Source: Firmicutes bacterium CAG:884 (GTDB taxonomy: Bacteria > Bacillota_I > Bacilli_A > RF39 > UBA660). Taken from it: DNA of 36,719 nt. The stretch spans positions 1-36,719 of the forward strand of contig HF993344.1 of NCBI GenBank assembly GCA_000433875.1, written 5' to 3'. This document shows positions 15,032 through 23,379 of the stretch, piece by piece. Position numbers and translations under genes: made by a program. The notes under the pieces were generated by a model. That model did not search any database. It was not told the DNA's origin and saw only the letters and a program-made list of their open reading frames with translations. Every line of letters starts with the position of its first letter. Positions within the stretch are counted from its first letter, which is position 1.

Positions 15032-16081
15032 ATGTCAGTAGTTTCAACTAATTTATTATTAGAAGCTGGAGTTCATTTTGGTCATCAAACAAAAAGATGG
15101 AATCCAAAAATGAAAGAATATATCTTTTCTTCTCGTGACGATATTTATATTATCGATTTGCAAAAAACAGCAAAGAAAATTGATGAAGCATATGAAGCAA
15201 TGAAAGCAATTGCTGCAAATGATGGAAAAGTTTTATTTGTTGGAACAAGAAAACAAGCTAGTGAAGCAATTCATGATGAAGCAGTAAGATCTAACTCTTA
15301 TTATGTTACAGAAAGATGGTTAGGAGGAACATTAACAAACTTCAGAACTATTAGAAACAGAGTAAGACGCTTAGAACAAATTGAAGAAATGGAAAAGAAT
15401 GGAACATTCGAAATACTACCTAAAAAAGAAGTTATTAAATTAAAGAAAGAATATGATAAATTAAATAAACTTCTATGCGGTATTAGAGAAATGAATAAGT
15501 TACCAAATGCTTTATTCATAGTTGATCCATCAAAAGAATTTAATGCAATTAACGAAGCAAGAAAATTAAATATTCCTGTATTCGGAATTGTTGATACTAA
15601 CTGTGATCCTGATATGGTAGATTATGTAATACCTGCAAATGATGATGCAATCAGAGCAGTAAAATTAATCGTAAGTATTTTTGCAAATGCAATTTGCGAA
15701 GCACAAGGATTAGAAGTAGTAGAATTCACAGTTCCTTCAAAAGAAGAAGCTGAAAAAGATGCTAAAGAAGCAATGGAAGAATCACTAAGAAGTGATAGAG
15801 AATTAAATAATGCAAATAGAAAATTTAAACGCGAGAAAAAGAACTTCAAACCAGCAAAAGAAGTAAAAAAAGAAGATAAAAAAGAAGTAAAAAAAGAAGA
15901 AACTAAAGCCAAAGTAGAAGTTAAAGAAGAAGTAAAAGCTGTAAAAGAAACTAAAGAAGAAAAAGCCGAAAAAAGTTTAGAATCTAAAACAGTTGGTGAA
16001 TTACGCGAAATGGCAAAAGAAAAAGAAATCAAAGGTTATTCAACTATGAAGAAGTCTGAATTAATTGATGCATTAAAATAG
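15032..16081 (+). CDS. rpsB: 30S ribosomal protein S2 with long C-terminal extension
   Basis: Core small-subunit protein. The N-terminus (MSVVSTNLLLEAGVHFGHQ), RWLGGTLTNF and the IPVFGIVDTNCDPD block are S2 hallmarks. The frame is open back to 14981, but ATG 15032 follows AAAGGAGGAAAG and matches where S2 normally begins, giving 349 residues. Typical S2 is about 240-255. The extra ~100 residues are a Lys/Glu-rich linker followed by about 35 residues with VGELREMAKEKEIKGYSTM and KKSELIDAL, which looks like a Rho N-terminal / SAP-like helical domain. tsf follows after 10 bases, the usual pair. Confidence 0.93.
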   Translation: MSVVSTNLLLEAGVHFGHQTKRWNPKMKEYIFSSRDDIYIIDLQKTAKKIDEAYEAMKAIAANDGKVLFVGTRKQASEAIHDEAVRSNSYYVTERWLGGTLTNFRTIRNRVRRLEQIEEMEKNGTFEILPKKEVIKLKKEYDKLNKLLCGIREMNKLPNALFIVDPSKEFNAINEARKLNIPVFGIVDTNCDPDMVDYVIPANDDAIRAVKLIVSIFANAICEAQGLEVVEFTVPSKEEAEKDAKEAMEESLRSDRELNNANRKFKREKKNFKPAKEVKKEDKKEVKKEETKAKVEVKEEVKAVKETKEEKAEKSLESKTVGELREMAKEKEIKGYSTMKKSELIDALK

Positions 16082-16091
16082 GAGGAAAGTC

Positions 16092-16961
16092 ATGATAAGT
16101 GCAAGTTTAGTAAAAGAATTGCGTGAACTTACAGGTGCAGGAATGCTTGACTGTAAAAAAGCATTAGAAGCCTGTGAAGGCGATAAAGATAAAGCTGTTG
16201 ACTGGCTACGTGAAAAAGGAATATCTAAGGCTGCCAAAAAAGCAAGTCGCATTGCGGCAGAAGGCCGTGCTGATATCTTAGTTGAAGGTAATTCAGCTGT
16301 AATCGTAGAAGTAAACTCAGAAACAGATTTCGTTGCAAAGAATGCTGAGTTCACAGGATTAGTAAATGATATTTTAACAAGTATTATGAATGGCAATCCA
16401 GAAACTGTAGAAGATGCATTAAAATTGACAGTTAATGGTGAAACAGTTGAAGATTTAATAATCAATAAAACTGCAAAGATTGGAGAAAAATTATCTCTAA
16501 GAAGATTCGCTAAATTAACTAAATGCGATAATGAAGTATTCGGTAGTTATATTCACGGAGGAAGAATAGCTGTATTAACAGTTCTTGAGGGAACAAATGA
16601 AGAAGTAGCAAAACACGTATCAATGCAAGCTGCATCAATGCGTCCAAGTTATGTTAGAATTAGCGATGTTCCTGAAGAAGTAGTAGCTCGTGAAGCTGAA
16701 GTATTAAAAGAACAAGCAATGAATGAAGGAAAACCTGCTGAAATTGCTGAAAAAATGGTTCAAGGAAGACTTCAAAAGTTTTATAAAGAGATTTGTTTAG
16801 AAGAACAAGAATTTATTTTAGATGGAGATATCAATGTAAAAACATATGTTAAAAACAATGGTGGCTCTATTAAAGAAATGGTTCGTTATGAAGTAGGCGA
16901 AGGAATGGAAAAAAGAGAAGAAAACTTTGCTGAAGAAGTAGCAAAACAAATTAATGGATAA
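16092..16961 (+). CDS. tsf: Elongation factor Ts
   Basis: Guanine nucleotide exchange factor that regenerates EF-Tu-GTP. The N-terminal UBA-like domain has ELTGAGMLDCKKAL and the core has the NSETDFVAKN block, both diagnostic. The 289-residue length is normal. AGGAGGAAAG precedes the ATG, and a terminator begins at the stop codon. In most Firmicutes pyrH and frr follow; here cvpA does. Confidence 0.96.
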   Translation: MISASLVKELRELTGAGMLDCKKALEACEGDKDKAVDWLREKGISKAAKKASRIAAEGRADILVEGNSAVIVEVNSETDFVAKNAEFTGLVNDILTSIMNGNPETVEDALKLTVNGETVEDLIINKTAKIGEKLSLRRFAKLTKCDNEVFGSYIHGGRIAVLTVLEGTNEEVAKHVSMQAASMRPSYVRISDVPEEVVAREAEVLKEQAMNEGKPAEIAEKMVQGRLQKFYKEICLEEQEFILDGDINVKTYVKNNGGSIKEMVRYEVGEGMEKREENFAEEVAKQING

Positions 16962-16986
16962 AGTGTTCAATAGTGGACACTTTTTT
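16960..16986 (+). terminator. Rho-independent terminator after tsf
   Basis: AAAGTGTTC pairs with GGACACTTT (one T-G pair) across a 6-base loop, followed by TTTTTT. Confidence 0.8.
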
Positions 16987-17060
16987 CTTTTTTTTAAACA
17001 AAATCATTTATTTTTAATTAAAAATATAATATAATTAAAAAAGAAGGGTATGATAATATT

Positions 17061-17771
17061 ATGAATATAATAGATGCAATAATAATTTTAATTATTTTAA
17101 TGGGAGCAGTAGTTGGCTTTAAAAATGGTGTTATAAGGCAAACGGTTTCATTAGTTGGTTTTTTACTTGTAATAATTCTTGCATTTATGCTAAAAAATCC
17201 ATTATCACTTTGGATGTATGAACATTTGCCGTTCTTTAATTTTTGGGGAATTTTAAAAGGTGTAACGGTTATTAATATTCTTTTATATGAAGTAATTGCA
17301 TTTTTGATTTTAGTTGCTGTATTTAGTATAATATTAAAATTAGTTTTATTTGCGGCTAAATTAATTGAAAAAATCTTAGAATTTACTGTTATTTTAGGTA
17401 TTCCATCAAAAATACTAGGTGCCGTGGTTGGTGCAATCGAATATTTTTTCTTAGTATTTGTTGTTCTTTATGTAGTAAGTTTACCATTTTTTGATATAAA
17501 ATCATTAAGAGATTCTAGATACGCAGTTAAAATACTTGAACATACACCAATACTATCAAATTATACATCAGAAGTAACTAAGACATTAAATGATTTTGTT
17601 GAATTAAAAGATAAATATGATAAAGCTAATAATTCTACTGAATTTAATAAAGAAGCTTTAGTTGTATTATTGGATTATAAAATAATTGATGTTAAATCAG
17701 TTGATAAATTAGTAGAAAGGAATAAATTAAAAATAGAAGATATTGAAGAAATATTAAAGAATTATAGGTGA
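17061..17771 (+). CDS. CvpA-family membrane protein
   Basis: A 236-residue protein. The first ~155 residues carry four hydrophobic segments, and the N-terminus MNIIDAIIILIILMGAVVGFKNGVI matches in pattern the start of CvpA (colicin V production) family proteins, with the G-x3-G-x2-R/NG loop. The C-terminal ~80 residues are soluble. The family's molecular role is unclear. The start is supported by AAGAAGGGTATGATAAT upstream. trxA follows after 4 bases. Confidence 0.75.
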   Translation: MNIIDAIIILIILMGAVVGFKNGVIRQTVSLVGFLLVIILAFMLKNPLSLWMYEHLPFFNFWGILKGVTVINILLYEVIAFLILVAVFSIILKLVLFAAKLIEKILEFTVILGIPSKILGAVVGAIEYFFLVFVVLYVVSLPFFDIKSLRDSRYAVKILEHTPILSNYTSEVTKTLNDFVELKDKYDKANNSTEFNKEALVVLLDYKIIDVKSVDKLVERNKLKIEDIEEILKNYR

Positions 17772-17775
17772 TATT

Positions 17776-18078
17776 ATGGTTAAATTAATTAAAACAGAAG
17801 AAGAATTCAATCGTGAAATAATGAATGATAAAGTTGTTGTAGATTTCTTTGCAAATTGGTGTGGTCCTTGTAAAATGCTTGCGCCTATTGTTGAAGAAGT
17901 TTCAAATGAACTAGAGAAAATAACATTTATCAAAGTTGATATTGATGAAATAGAATCATTACCAAGACAATTTGATATAATGAGTATACCTACATTGTTA
18001 GTTTTTGAAAAAGGTGAATTAATTAAAAGACATACAGGGTATATAGACAAAGATGAATTAGTGCAATTTATAAAATAA
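17776..18078 (+). CDS. trxA: Thioredoxin
   Basis: A 100-residue thioredoxin with the redox motif WCGPC (Cys29 and Cys32) and the later cis-Pro block MSIPTLLVFEKGE. It reduces cytoplasmic protein disulfides with thioredoxin reductase. The length is typical. It starts 4 bases after the cvpA-like stop, with GGTGATATT as ribosome binding site, and ends at a terminator. Confidence 0.95.
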   Translation: MVKLIKTEEEFNREIMNDKVVVDFFANWCGPCKMLAPIVEEVSNELEKITFIKVDIDEIESLPRQFDIMSIPTLLVFEKGELIKRHTGYIDKDELVQFIK

Positions 18079-18104
18079 AGTTCTATCAATGATAGACTTT
18101 TTTT
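18077..18104 (+). terminator. Rho-independent terminator after trxA
   Basis: AAAGT-T-CTATC pairs with GATAG-ACTTT (one bulged T) across a 3-base loop, followed by a T run. Confidence 0.75.
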
Positions 18105-18121
18105 GTACTTTTTGGTAAAAT
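18093..18121 (+). promoter_or_regulatory. Possible promoter for rsmE
   Basis: TAGACT (18093-18098), a 17-base spacer and TAAAAT (18116-18121) with extended -10 TGG. It overlaps the trxA terminator. The -35 match is weak. Confidence 0.4.
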
Positions 18122-18137
18122 TGTTTTGGTGATATGA

Positions 18138-18845
18138 ATGCAAAGATACTTTGTAAAAAATATAGAAAATGAAAGAGTAATATTTGAAAGTAGTGATATT
18201 CATCATATAAAAAATGTAATGCGAATGAATATAGATGAAATTATAGAATGTGTGTATAATGGTGAATTATATAAGGCTAAAATAGAATCACTTGATCCTT
18301 TAAACGTAAAAATTATTGAAAAAAAAGAAAGTCTAAAAACAAATAAGCCATATACAATAATGATAATACCATTACTAATCGAACAAAAAATGGATTATAT
18401 TTTGCAAAAATCAACTGAATTAGGTGTTGATGAAATCCATATATATGAAGCTGTTCGAAGTAAGATTAAATTAGATGGGGAAAAATATAATAAAAAAGTA
18501 AATAGATGGTCAAAGATCTGTAAAGAAGCAAGTGAACAATCTCATCGAACAAATATTCCGCTAATTAAAGGACTATATAAATTAAAGGATTTGGAAAATG
18601 AAGAGGGATTAAAAATTGTTTGTTCGACAAAACTCGCTAAAAGTTTCAAAAACACTTTGAAAAATGATTTTAATTGTGGTAAAATAAATATAGTAGTCGG
18701 TCCCGAAGGAGGACTTGATCCAAAAGAAGAAGAAAAATTAGTATCTTTTGGTTACTTAAGAACAAGCCTAGGGCCAACCATTTTGCGCGCCGAAACGGCT
18801 CCTTTGTGCGTTCTTAGTTATATTGATTATGAGTTTATGGAGTGA
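18138..18845 (+). CDS. rsmE: 16S rRNA (uracil1498-N3)-methyltransferase
   Basis: SPOUT-class methyltransferase for U1498 of 16S rRNA. The N-terminal MQRYFV and HHIKNVMRM, the central KMDYILQKSTELGVDEI and SEQSHR, and the C-terminal knot motifs VGPEGG and LGPTILRAETAPL are diagnostic. It is 235 residues, the usual size. The next gene starts 4 bases later, and mtaB lies downstream; rsmE near mtaB is also the Bacillus yqeU-yqeV order. Confidence 0.93.
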   Translation: MQRYFVKNIENERVIFESSDIHHIKNVMRMNIDEIIECVYNGELYKAKIESLDPLNVKIIEKKESLKTNKPYTIMIIPLLIEQKMDYILQKSTELGVDEIHIYEAVRSKIKLDGEKYNKKVNRWSKICKEASEQSHRTNIPLIKGLYKLKDLENEEGLKIVCSTKLAKSFKNTLKNDFNCGKINIVVGPEGGLDPKEEEKLVSFGYLRTSLGPTILRAETAPLCVLSYIDYEFME

Positions 18846-18849
18846 AAAA

Positions 18850-19512
18850 ATGGATAAGATATTGATAGTTTTAGTAATTTTACTAATAGTTGCGGTTTTA
18901 GTTTTGATAGGTATAACTATTTTTGGAAAGAAAAAGAATGAGGAAAAAATAGAAAATGTTGTAATTAAAGAAGATTTAAAAGAAGAACCTTTGAAGGAAG
19001 AACCTTTAAAAATAGAAGAACCAGTTATAAATCTTGATGTAATTGAACCCACTCAAGAAATAAAGGAAGAGCCTGAACTAGAACAAACAAGAGAACAAAC
19101 TGAAGTAATTGAAATTATTTCTTCAATGCAAGAAAAGGCTAAAGATTTAACTGAAAAAGTTGCTGATTATGAAGATGAACAAGAAGAAAATGCAATTATA
19201 AGTTATACAGAATTACTTAATGCTGTAAAGGCTAAAAAAGAGGTGCAAGAAGAACTTGACTTTGATGCTCAAAATAAAGTAAAACCTGTAGATGTAAAAA
19301 GCGAAGTAAGATATGTAGAAGAAAAAAAGATAGATGAAAAACAGTTTGAAAGGCCATATGATGATTCAAGAAAGTTTCATAAAACGGAAGCCATTTCACC
19401 ACTTGGTAGAATAAATCGTGAACCATCAGAAGAAAGTTACAAAACAAAAGCACCTGATGTACAAGATGAAGATTTTTTAAAGTCATTAAAAGATTTTAGA
19501 AGCAACCTATAA
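18850..19512 (+). CDS. One-TM acidic protein of unknown function
   Basis: The frame is open from 18823, but ATG 18850 follows GGAGTG at good spacing and lies after the rsmE stop, giving 220 residues. A strong hydrophobic helix (about residues 3-25) is followed by a basic KKK, then a long, acidic, low-complexity cytoplasmic region rich in Glu and Pro (EEPLKEEPLKIEEPV), and a C-terminal part ending DEDFLKSLKDFRSNL. The topology (N-terminal anchor, disordered acidic linker) recalls division or scaffold proteins such as ZipA, but no homology is claimed. Confidence 0.7.
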   Translation: MDKILIVLVILLIVAVLVLIGITIFGKKKNEEKIENVVIKEDLKEEPLKEEPLKIEEPVINLDVIEPTQEIKEEPELEQTREQTEVIEIISSMQEKAKDLTEKVADYEDEQEENAIISYTELLNAVKAKKEVQEELDFDAQNKVKPVDVKSEVRYVEEKKIDEKQFERPYDDSRKFHKTEAISPLGRINREPSEESYKTKAPDVQDEDFLKSLKDFRSNL

Positions 19513-19527
19513 ATTATAGGTTTTTTT
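19504..19527 (+). terminator. Rho-independent terminator before mtaB
   Basis: AACCTAT pairs with ATAGGTT across a 5-base loop and is followed by TTTTT. It overlaps the stop codon of the preceding gene. Confidence 0.75.
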
Positions 19528-19536
19528 CTTAACCTG

Positions 19537-19545
19537 TGTTATAAT
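19537..19545 (+). promoter_or_regulatory. Extended -10 promoter for mtaB-recD2
   Basis: TGTTATAAT gives an extended -10 element just behind the terminator and 24 bases before the mtaB start. No good -35 is seen, as is common for extended -10 promoters. Confidence 0.55.
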
Positions 19546-19569
19546 AATTATTTAAAAGGGAGGAATAGT

Positions 19570-20832
19570 ATGAAGTTTTATGTATGTAATTTGGGATGCA
19601 AAGTAAATACATATGAATCAAATATAATGACAGAAAGTTTAATAAGAAATGGTTTAACTTTAACTGAACCAGAAAATGCTGATATTGTTATTGTTAATAC
19701 TTGTTCAGTAACGGATGTTGCTTTAAAAAAATCTTTAAAAATGATTAGAAGATTCAAAGATAAAATTGTTGCTGTTGTTGGATGTACAAGTCAGATAAGA
19801 CCAGATCTTGTTAAAGATATGGATAATGTTAAAATTGTACTTGGTAATGCTAATAAAAGTAAAATATATGATTATATTAAAGAATATTTAGAAAATCAAA
19901 TACAAATAATTGATATTAAAGAATTAAATAATATTCCATTTGAAAATATGATGCTAGAAAATTTTGATCAAACAAGAGCATTTGTAAAAGTAGAAGATGG
20001 CTGTGAAAATTTTTGTTCTTATTGCATAATTCCATATACAAGAGGAAGTGTTCGTTCACGTGATATTGCAAGTATTCTTGAAGAGGTTAAACATTTAGTT
20101 AATAATGGTCATAAGGAAATTGTTTTAACAGGTATTCATACAGGTCACTACAATTGCGCCGGAAAAAGACTTGCTTATTTATTAGATTTAATATGTGATA
20201 TTAAAGAAGTTGAAAGAGTAAGAATATCATCAATTGAAATAACAGAATTAGATGATGAGTTTTTAGAGGTTTTAAAAAATAATCCAAAAATAGTTAATCA
20301 TATTCATATACCTTTACAAACAGGATGTGATAAAGTTTTAAAAGATATGAATCGAAAATATGATATGGCTTATTTTTATGATAAGATAAAAACAATTAAA
20401 CAAATAAGACCAAATATGAATATAACAACTGATGTAATTGTAGGCTTTCCAACAGAAACAGAAGAAAACTTTAAAGAAACTCTTGAAAATATAAAAAAAT
20501 TAGCATTTGGTAAGGTTCATGTTTTTCCGTATTCAAAAAGAGAAGGTACACCATCTGCTGAATTAAAGGATTTAAGCCCAGAAATTAAAAAACAAAGAGC
20601 GCATACATTATTAGAATTATCAAAAGAACTAGAACAAAACTTTTTAGATAAACATATAGGGAAAGAAGTACGATTTTTACCGGAAGTATTTAAAGATAAT
20701 TACTTAGTAGGTCATACAGATGATTATGTTTTAGTTAAATGTAAAGGAAGTAGTTCTAATCTTCATAAAATAATTAAAACAAAAATTACTTCAACTAAGT
20801 ATCCTTATTGTATAGGGGAAGATTATGAATAA
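19570..20832 (+). CDS. mtaB: tRNA (N6-threonylcarbamoyladenosine37-C2)-methylthiotransferase
   Basis: Radical-SAM methylthiotransferase that converts t6A37 to ms2t6A37 in tRNAs. The N-terminal cluster-binding Cys are Cys10 (NLGCKVNTYES), Cys45 (NTCSVT) and Cys72 (VGCTSQ). The radical-SAM motif Cys145-x3-Cys149-x2-Cys152 is in GCENFCSYCIIPYTRG. The C-terminal TRAM-like part is short. NLGCKVN and CSVT mark the MtaB/YqeV group rather than MiaB. 420 residues is typical. AAAGGGAGGAATAG precedes the start. It overlaps recD2 by 8 bases. Confidence 0.92.
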   Translation: MKFYVCNLGCKVNTYESNIMTESLIRNGLTLTEPENADIVIVNTCSVTDVALKKSLKMIRRFKDKIVAVVGCTSQIRPDLVKDMDNVKIVLGNANKSKIYDYIKEYLENQIQIIDIKELNNIPFENMMLENFDQTRAFVKVEDGCENFCSYCIIPYTRGSVRSRDIASILEEVKHLVNNGHKEIVLTGIHTGHYNCAGKRLAYLLDLICDIKEVERVRISSIEITELDDEFLEVLKNNPKIVNHIHIPLQTGCDKVLKDMNRKYDMAYFYDKIKTIKQIRPNMNITTDVIVGFPTETEENFKETLENIKKLAFGKVHVFPYSKREGTPSAELKDLSPEIKKQRAHTLLELSKELEQNFLDKHIGKEVRFLPEVFKDNYLVGHTDDYVLVKCKGSSSNLHKIIKTKITSTKYPYCIGEDYE

Positions 20833-23032
20833 TTATGTCAAAGGTATATATAAAAAAACAATCTATCAATCAGATAAAGGTTATACTATTGGGTTAATTA
20901 AAGTAAAAGAAACAAATGATGAAGAGGTAGAAGAATATACTGGTAAATCTATTACAATAACGGGTTATTTTGATGATTTAAAAGAAGATGAAAACTATAT
21001 ATTTTATGGTGATGCTATTGAACACCCAAAATATGGTTTTCAGTTTGATTCCAAAAAATATGAAAAAATAATGCCCAATGATAAAGAAGGAATTATAACT
21101 TTTTTATCAAGTGATTTATTTCCGAAAGTCGGTGAAAAACTTGCAACTGCTATCGTTGATCATTTAGGATTGGATGCTATTAACAAGATAATAAATAATG
21201 TAGAAGTATTATATGGTATTCCTAAGTTATCGGTGGAACGCGCTAATCAAATATATGAAATATTAAAAAATAATACAGAATCACACGAAGATGTTGTATA
21301 TTTATGTGATTTAGGTTTTAATATGAAAGATGCTTTAAGTATATATCACGAATATAAGGCTAATACAATTAATGTTATAGAAAATGATATATATAGCATA
21401 ATAAATGATGAAATAACTTTTACAAAAGTTGATTTTTTAAGAAATAGACTTCATATAGAAGATGATGATATAAGAAGAGTTAAAGCTTGCACATTTTATA
21501 TAATTAATGAACTAATATATGAAACAGGTAATACATATCTTGATAAGGAAAGTATTATTAAAGAAACACAAAAGTATTTAAATATAGAATTTGCTGAAAG
21601 TGAATTTGATCAAATATTTGAAGAATTACAAGATGAAGATAAAATTGAAATAGTTGATGAAATGTATTATTTAAAAGATATGTATTTAAGAGAAGAAGAC
21701 ATTGTAAGAAAACTAAAAAAAATAAAAATGAATTCTAAAACAGTTTATAAAAAATTAGATAAAGAAATTGAAAACTTGGAAATGGAAAATGGTATTTCTT
21801 ATAATGAACTTCAAAAAGAAGCAATTAAAAAGGCTTTAGAGAAGAATTTACTAATTATAACTGGTGGACCAGGAACAGGTAAAACAACAATTATAAAAGC
21901 AATTGTTGCCCTTTATAAAAGATTAAATAAATTATCATATGATGCTTTAATTCATGATCTTGCTTTACTTGCGCCTACTGGTAGAGCTAGTAAGAGAATG
22001 AGTGAAACAACTTTATATCCGGCTTCAACAATTCATAGATTTTTAAAATGGAATAAAGAAAATAATACTTTTGCTGTTTGTGAAAATAATAAAGATAAAA
22101 GTAAACTTATTATAGTTGATGAATCAAGTATGATTGATATTAATCTATTTAGTAGTTTACTTAGAGGATTAACTAGTAATATTAAATTAATTCTTGTTGG
22201 TGATTATGATCAATTACCATCAGTTGGTCCTGGTCTTATTTTGAAAGATTTGATTGAAAGTGGTAAGATAGAAACTATTAAACTTGAGTATCTTTATAGA
22301 CAAGATAAATCATCTTATATTAATATTTTAGCAAAAGAAATTAAAGAAAATAATTTATCAGAAGATTCCTTTAAAGATTATACTGATTATCGCTTTTTAA
22401 AGTGTAATTCACCATATATAACGGAATCAATTAGAAATATTTGTATTGATCTTATAAAACACGGATATGATTATAAAAGAGTTCAAGTTATGGCTCCAAT
22501 GTATAAGGGAGAAAATGGTATTGATAATTTAAATGCAACATTGCAGGAAGTTTTTAATCCTAAAAGTGATGATAAAAAAGAAATTAAAATATCAAATATA
22601 ATATATAGAGTAAATGATAAAATACTAGAACTTGTAAATATGCCAGATGAAAATGTTTTTAATGGTGATATAGGAATATTAAAAGATATTGTTCATCCAC
22701 CTTTTAGTGCTTCGGGTAAAACAGAAATATATGTTGATTTTGATGGAAATGTTGTTAAATATTTGCCGAAAGATTTAATTAAAATTAAACATGGATTCGC
22801 GATTTCAATTCATAAATCTCAAGGTGGAGAATTTGAATTTGTTATAATTCCAATAATAAAAAACTATAATAGAATGTTATATAGAAAATTAGTTTATACT
22901 GGAATAACACGTGCTAAAAAGAAATTAGTTTTATTAGGTGATCCGGAAGCTTTACAAATAGCAGCGTCATCAAATTATGGAACAGAAAGAAAAACTAATT
23001 TAAAAAATTTAATTATTGAATGTTTTGAATAA
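20825..23032 (+). CDS. recD2: RecD2-type DNA helicase
   Basis: Superfamily 1B 5'-3' DNA helicase (YrrC/RecD2 type, independent of RecBC). The N-terminal ~330 residues hold the OB-like and helix-hairpin-helix regions (IITFLSSDLFPKVGEKLA). The motor has Walker A GGPGTGKTT (347-355), Walker B DESSMID, motif III GDYDQLPSVGPG, and the C-terminal HGFAISIHKSQGGEF and TGITRAKKKL motifs. The 735 residues are near the usual length. It overlaps mtaB by 8 bases, so the two are coupled. Confidence 0.93.
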   Translation: MNNYVKGIYKKTIYQSDKGYTIGLIKVKETNDEEVEEYTGKSITITGYFDDLKEDENYIFYGDAIEHPKYGFQFDSKKYEKIMPNDKEGIITFLSSDLFPKVGEKLATAIVDHLGLDAINKIINNVEVLYGIPKLSVERANQIYEILKNNTESHEDVVYLCDLGFNMKDALSIYHEYKANTINVIENDIYSIINDEITFTKVDFLRNRLHIEDDDIRRVKACTFYIINELIYETGNTYLDKESIIKETQKYLNIEFAESEFDQIFEELQDEDKIEIVDEMYYLKDMYLREEDIVRKLKKIKMNSKTVYKKLDKEIENLEMENGISYNELQKEAIKKALEKNLLIITGGPGTGKTTIIKAIVALYKRLNKLSYDALIHDLALLAPTGRASKRMSETTLYPASTIHRFLKWNKENNTFAVCENNKDKSKLIIVDESSMIDINLFSSLLRGLTSNIKLILVGDYDQLPSVGPGLILKDLIESGKIETIKLEYLYRQDKSSYINILAKEIKENNLSEDSFKDYTDYRFLKCNSPYITESIRNICIDLIKHGYDYKRVQVMAPMYKGENGIDNLNATLQEVFNPKSDDKKEIKISNIIYRVNDKILELVNMPDENVFNGDIGILKDIVHPPFSASGKTEIYVDFDGNVVKYLPKDLIKIKHGFAISIHKSQGGEFEFVIIPIIKNYNRMLYRKLVYTGITRAKKKLVLLGDPEALQIAASSNYGTERKTNLKNLIIECFE

Positions 23033-23058
23033 AAAATAAATATTTATCCATAATAATA

Positions 23059-23085
23059 ATGTACCAATAAGGTACTACATTTTTT
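23059..23085 (+). terminator. Hairpin terminator between recD2 and the Met-rich small gene
   Basis: GTACC pairs with GGTAC around AATAA, with partial outer pairing, followed by a TTTTTT run. The ribosome binding site of the next gene follows the T tract at once, so the hairpin might also act as an attenuator. Confidence 0.55.
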
Positions 23086-23098
23086 GGAGGATGAATAT

Positions 23099-23218
23099 AT
23101 GAAAATGATGAAAAGTTTGATGCTTATGATGGTAGGCGGAGCATCAGTACTAGCATATCAGAAGTATAAAGAACCACTTATGAATAAAATGAATGCAATG
23201 CTAGATCAAAAAATGTAA
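23099..23218 (+). CDS. 39-residue Met-rich small membrane-associated protein
   Basis: A short gene with a clear TTGGAGG ribosome binding site 8 bases before ATG and a terminator 6 bases after the stop. The peptide has 10 Met in 39 residues. The first 20 residues (MKMMKSLMLMMVGGASVLAY) form a hydrophobic helix with a small GGAS kink, followed by a basic, amphipathic tail. This resembles the layout of small YtxH-like anchors, but I recognise no family. It sits between recD2 and the sporulation pair spoIIGA-sigE. Confidence 0.65.
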   Translation: MKMMKSLMLMMVGGASVLAYQKYKEPLMNKMNAMLDQKM

Positions 23219-23223
23219 TTTAG

Positions 23224-23250
23224 AAAAATCCCTTTTTTAAGGGATTTTTT
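23224..23250 (+). terminator. Rho-independent terminator after the Met-rich small gene
   Basis: AAAAATCCC pairs with GGGATTTTT across an 8-base loop, ending in a T run. Confidence 0.85.
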
Positions 23251-23281
23251 GTACTATTTAGTAATTAAAAAAATATAATAT

Positions 23282-23324
23282 ATTGTACATATTGTACACG
23301 AAAGCTCGTATGGTTACGGCTTTC
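23282..23324 (+). promoter_or_regulatory. Paired TGTACA sites and hairpin upstream of spoIIGA
   Basis: ATTGTACA occurs twice (23282-23289 and 23291-23298), each containing the palindrome TGTACA, spaced 9 bases apart. A strong hairpin follows at 23300-23324: GAAAGC with GCTTTC, then CGTA with TACG around TGGT, with one bulged T. It is more GC-rich than its surroundings. It could be an operator and leader, or the end of a small RNA. Confidence 0.45.
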
Positions 23325-23331
23325 TTTTAAA

Positions 23332-23364
23332 ATGACATTTTTTTTATTGTTTATGTTTTATAAT
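23332..23364 (+). promoter_or_regulatory. Possible promoter of spoIIGA-sigE with long spacer
   Basis: ATGACA (23332-23337) and TATAAT (23359-23364) are separated by 21 bases. The B. subtilis spoIIG promoter, which Spo0A activates, also has an unusually long spacer. No clear Spo0A box was found. Confidence 0.35.
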
Positions 23365-23379
23365 TGTTTTGGTGATTAA

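Noticed and set aside
15622..16032. 136-codon Ser/Phe-rich minus-strand frame inside rpsB
   Set aside because: Antisense of the Lys/Glu-rich S2 tail; low complexity.
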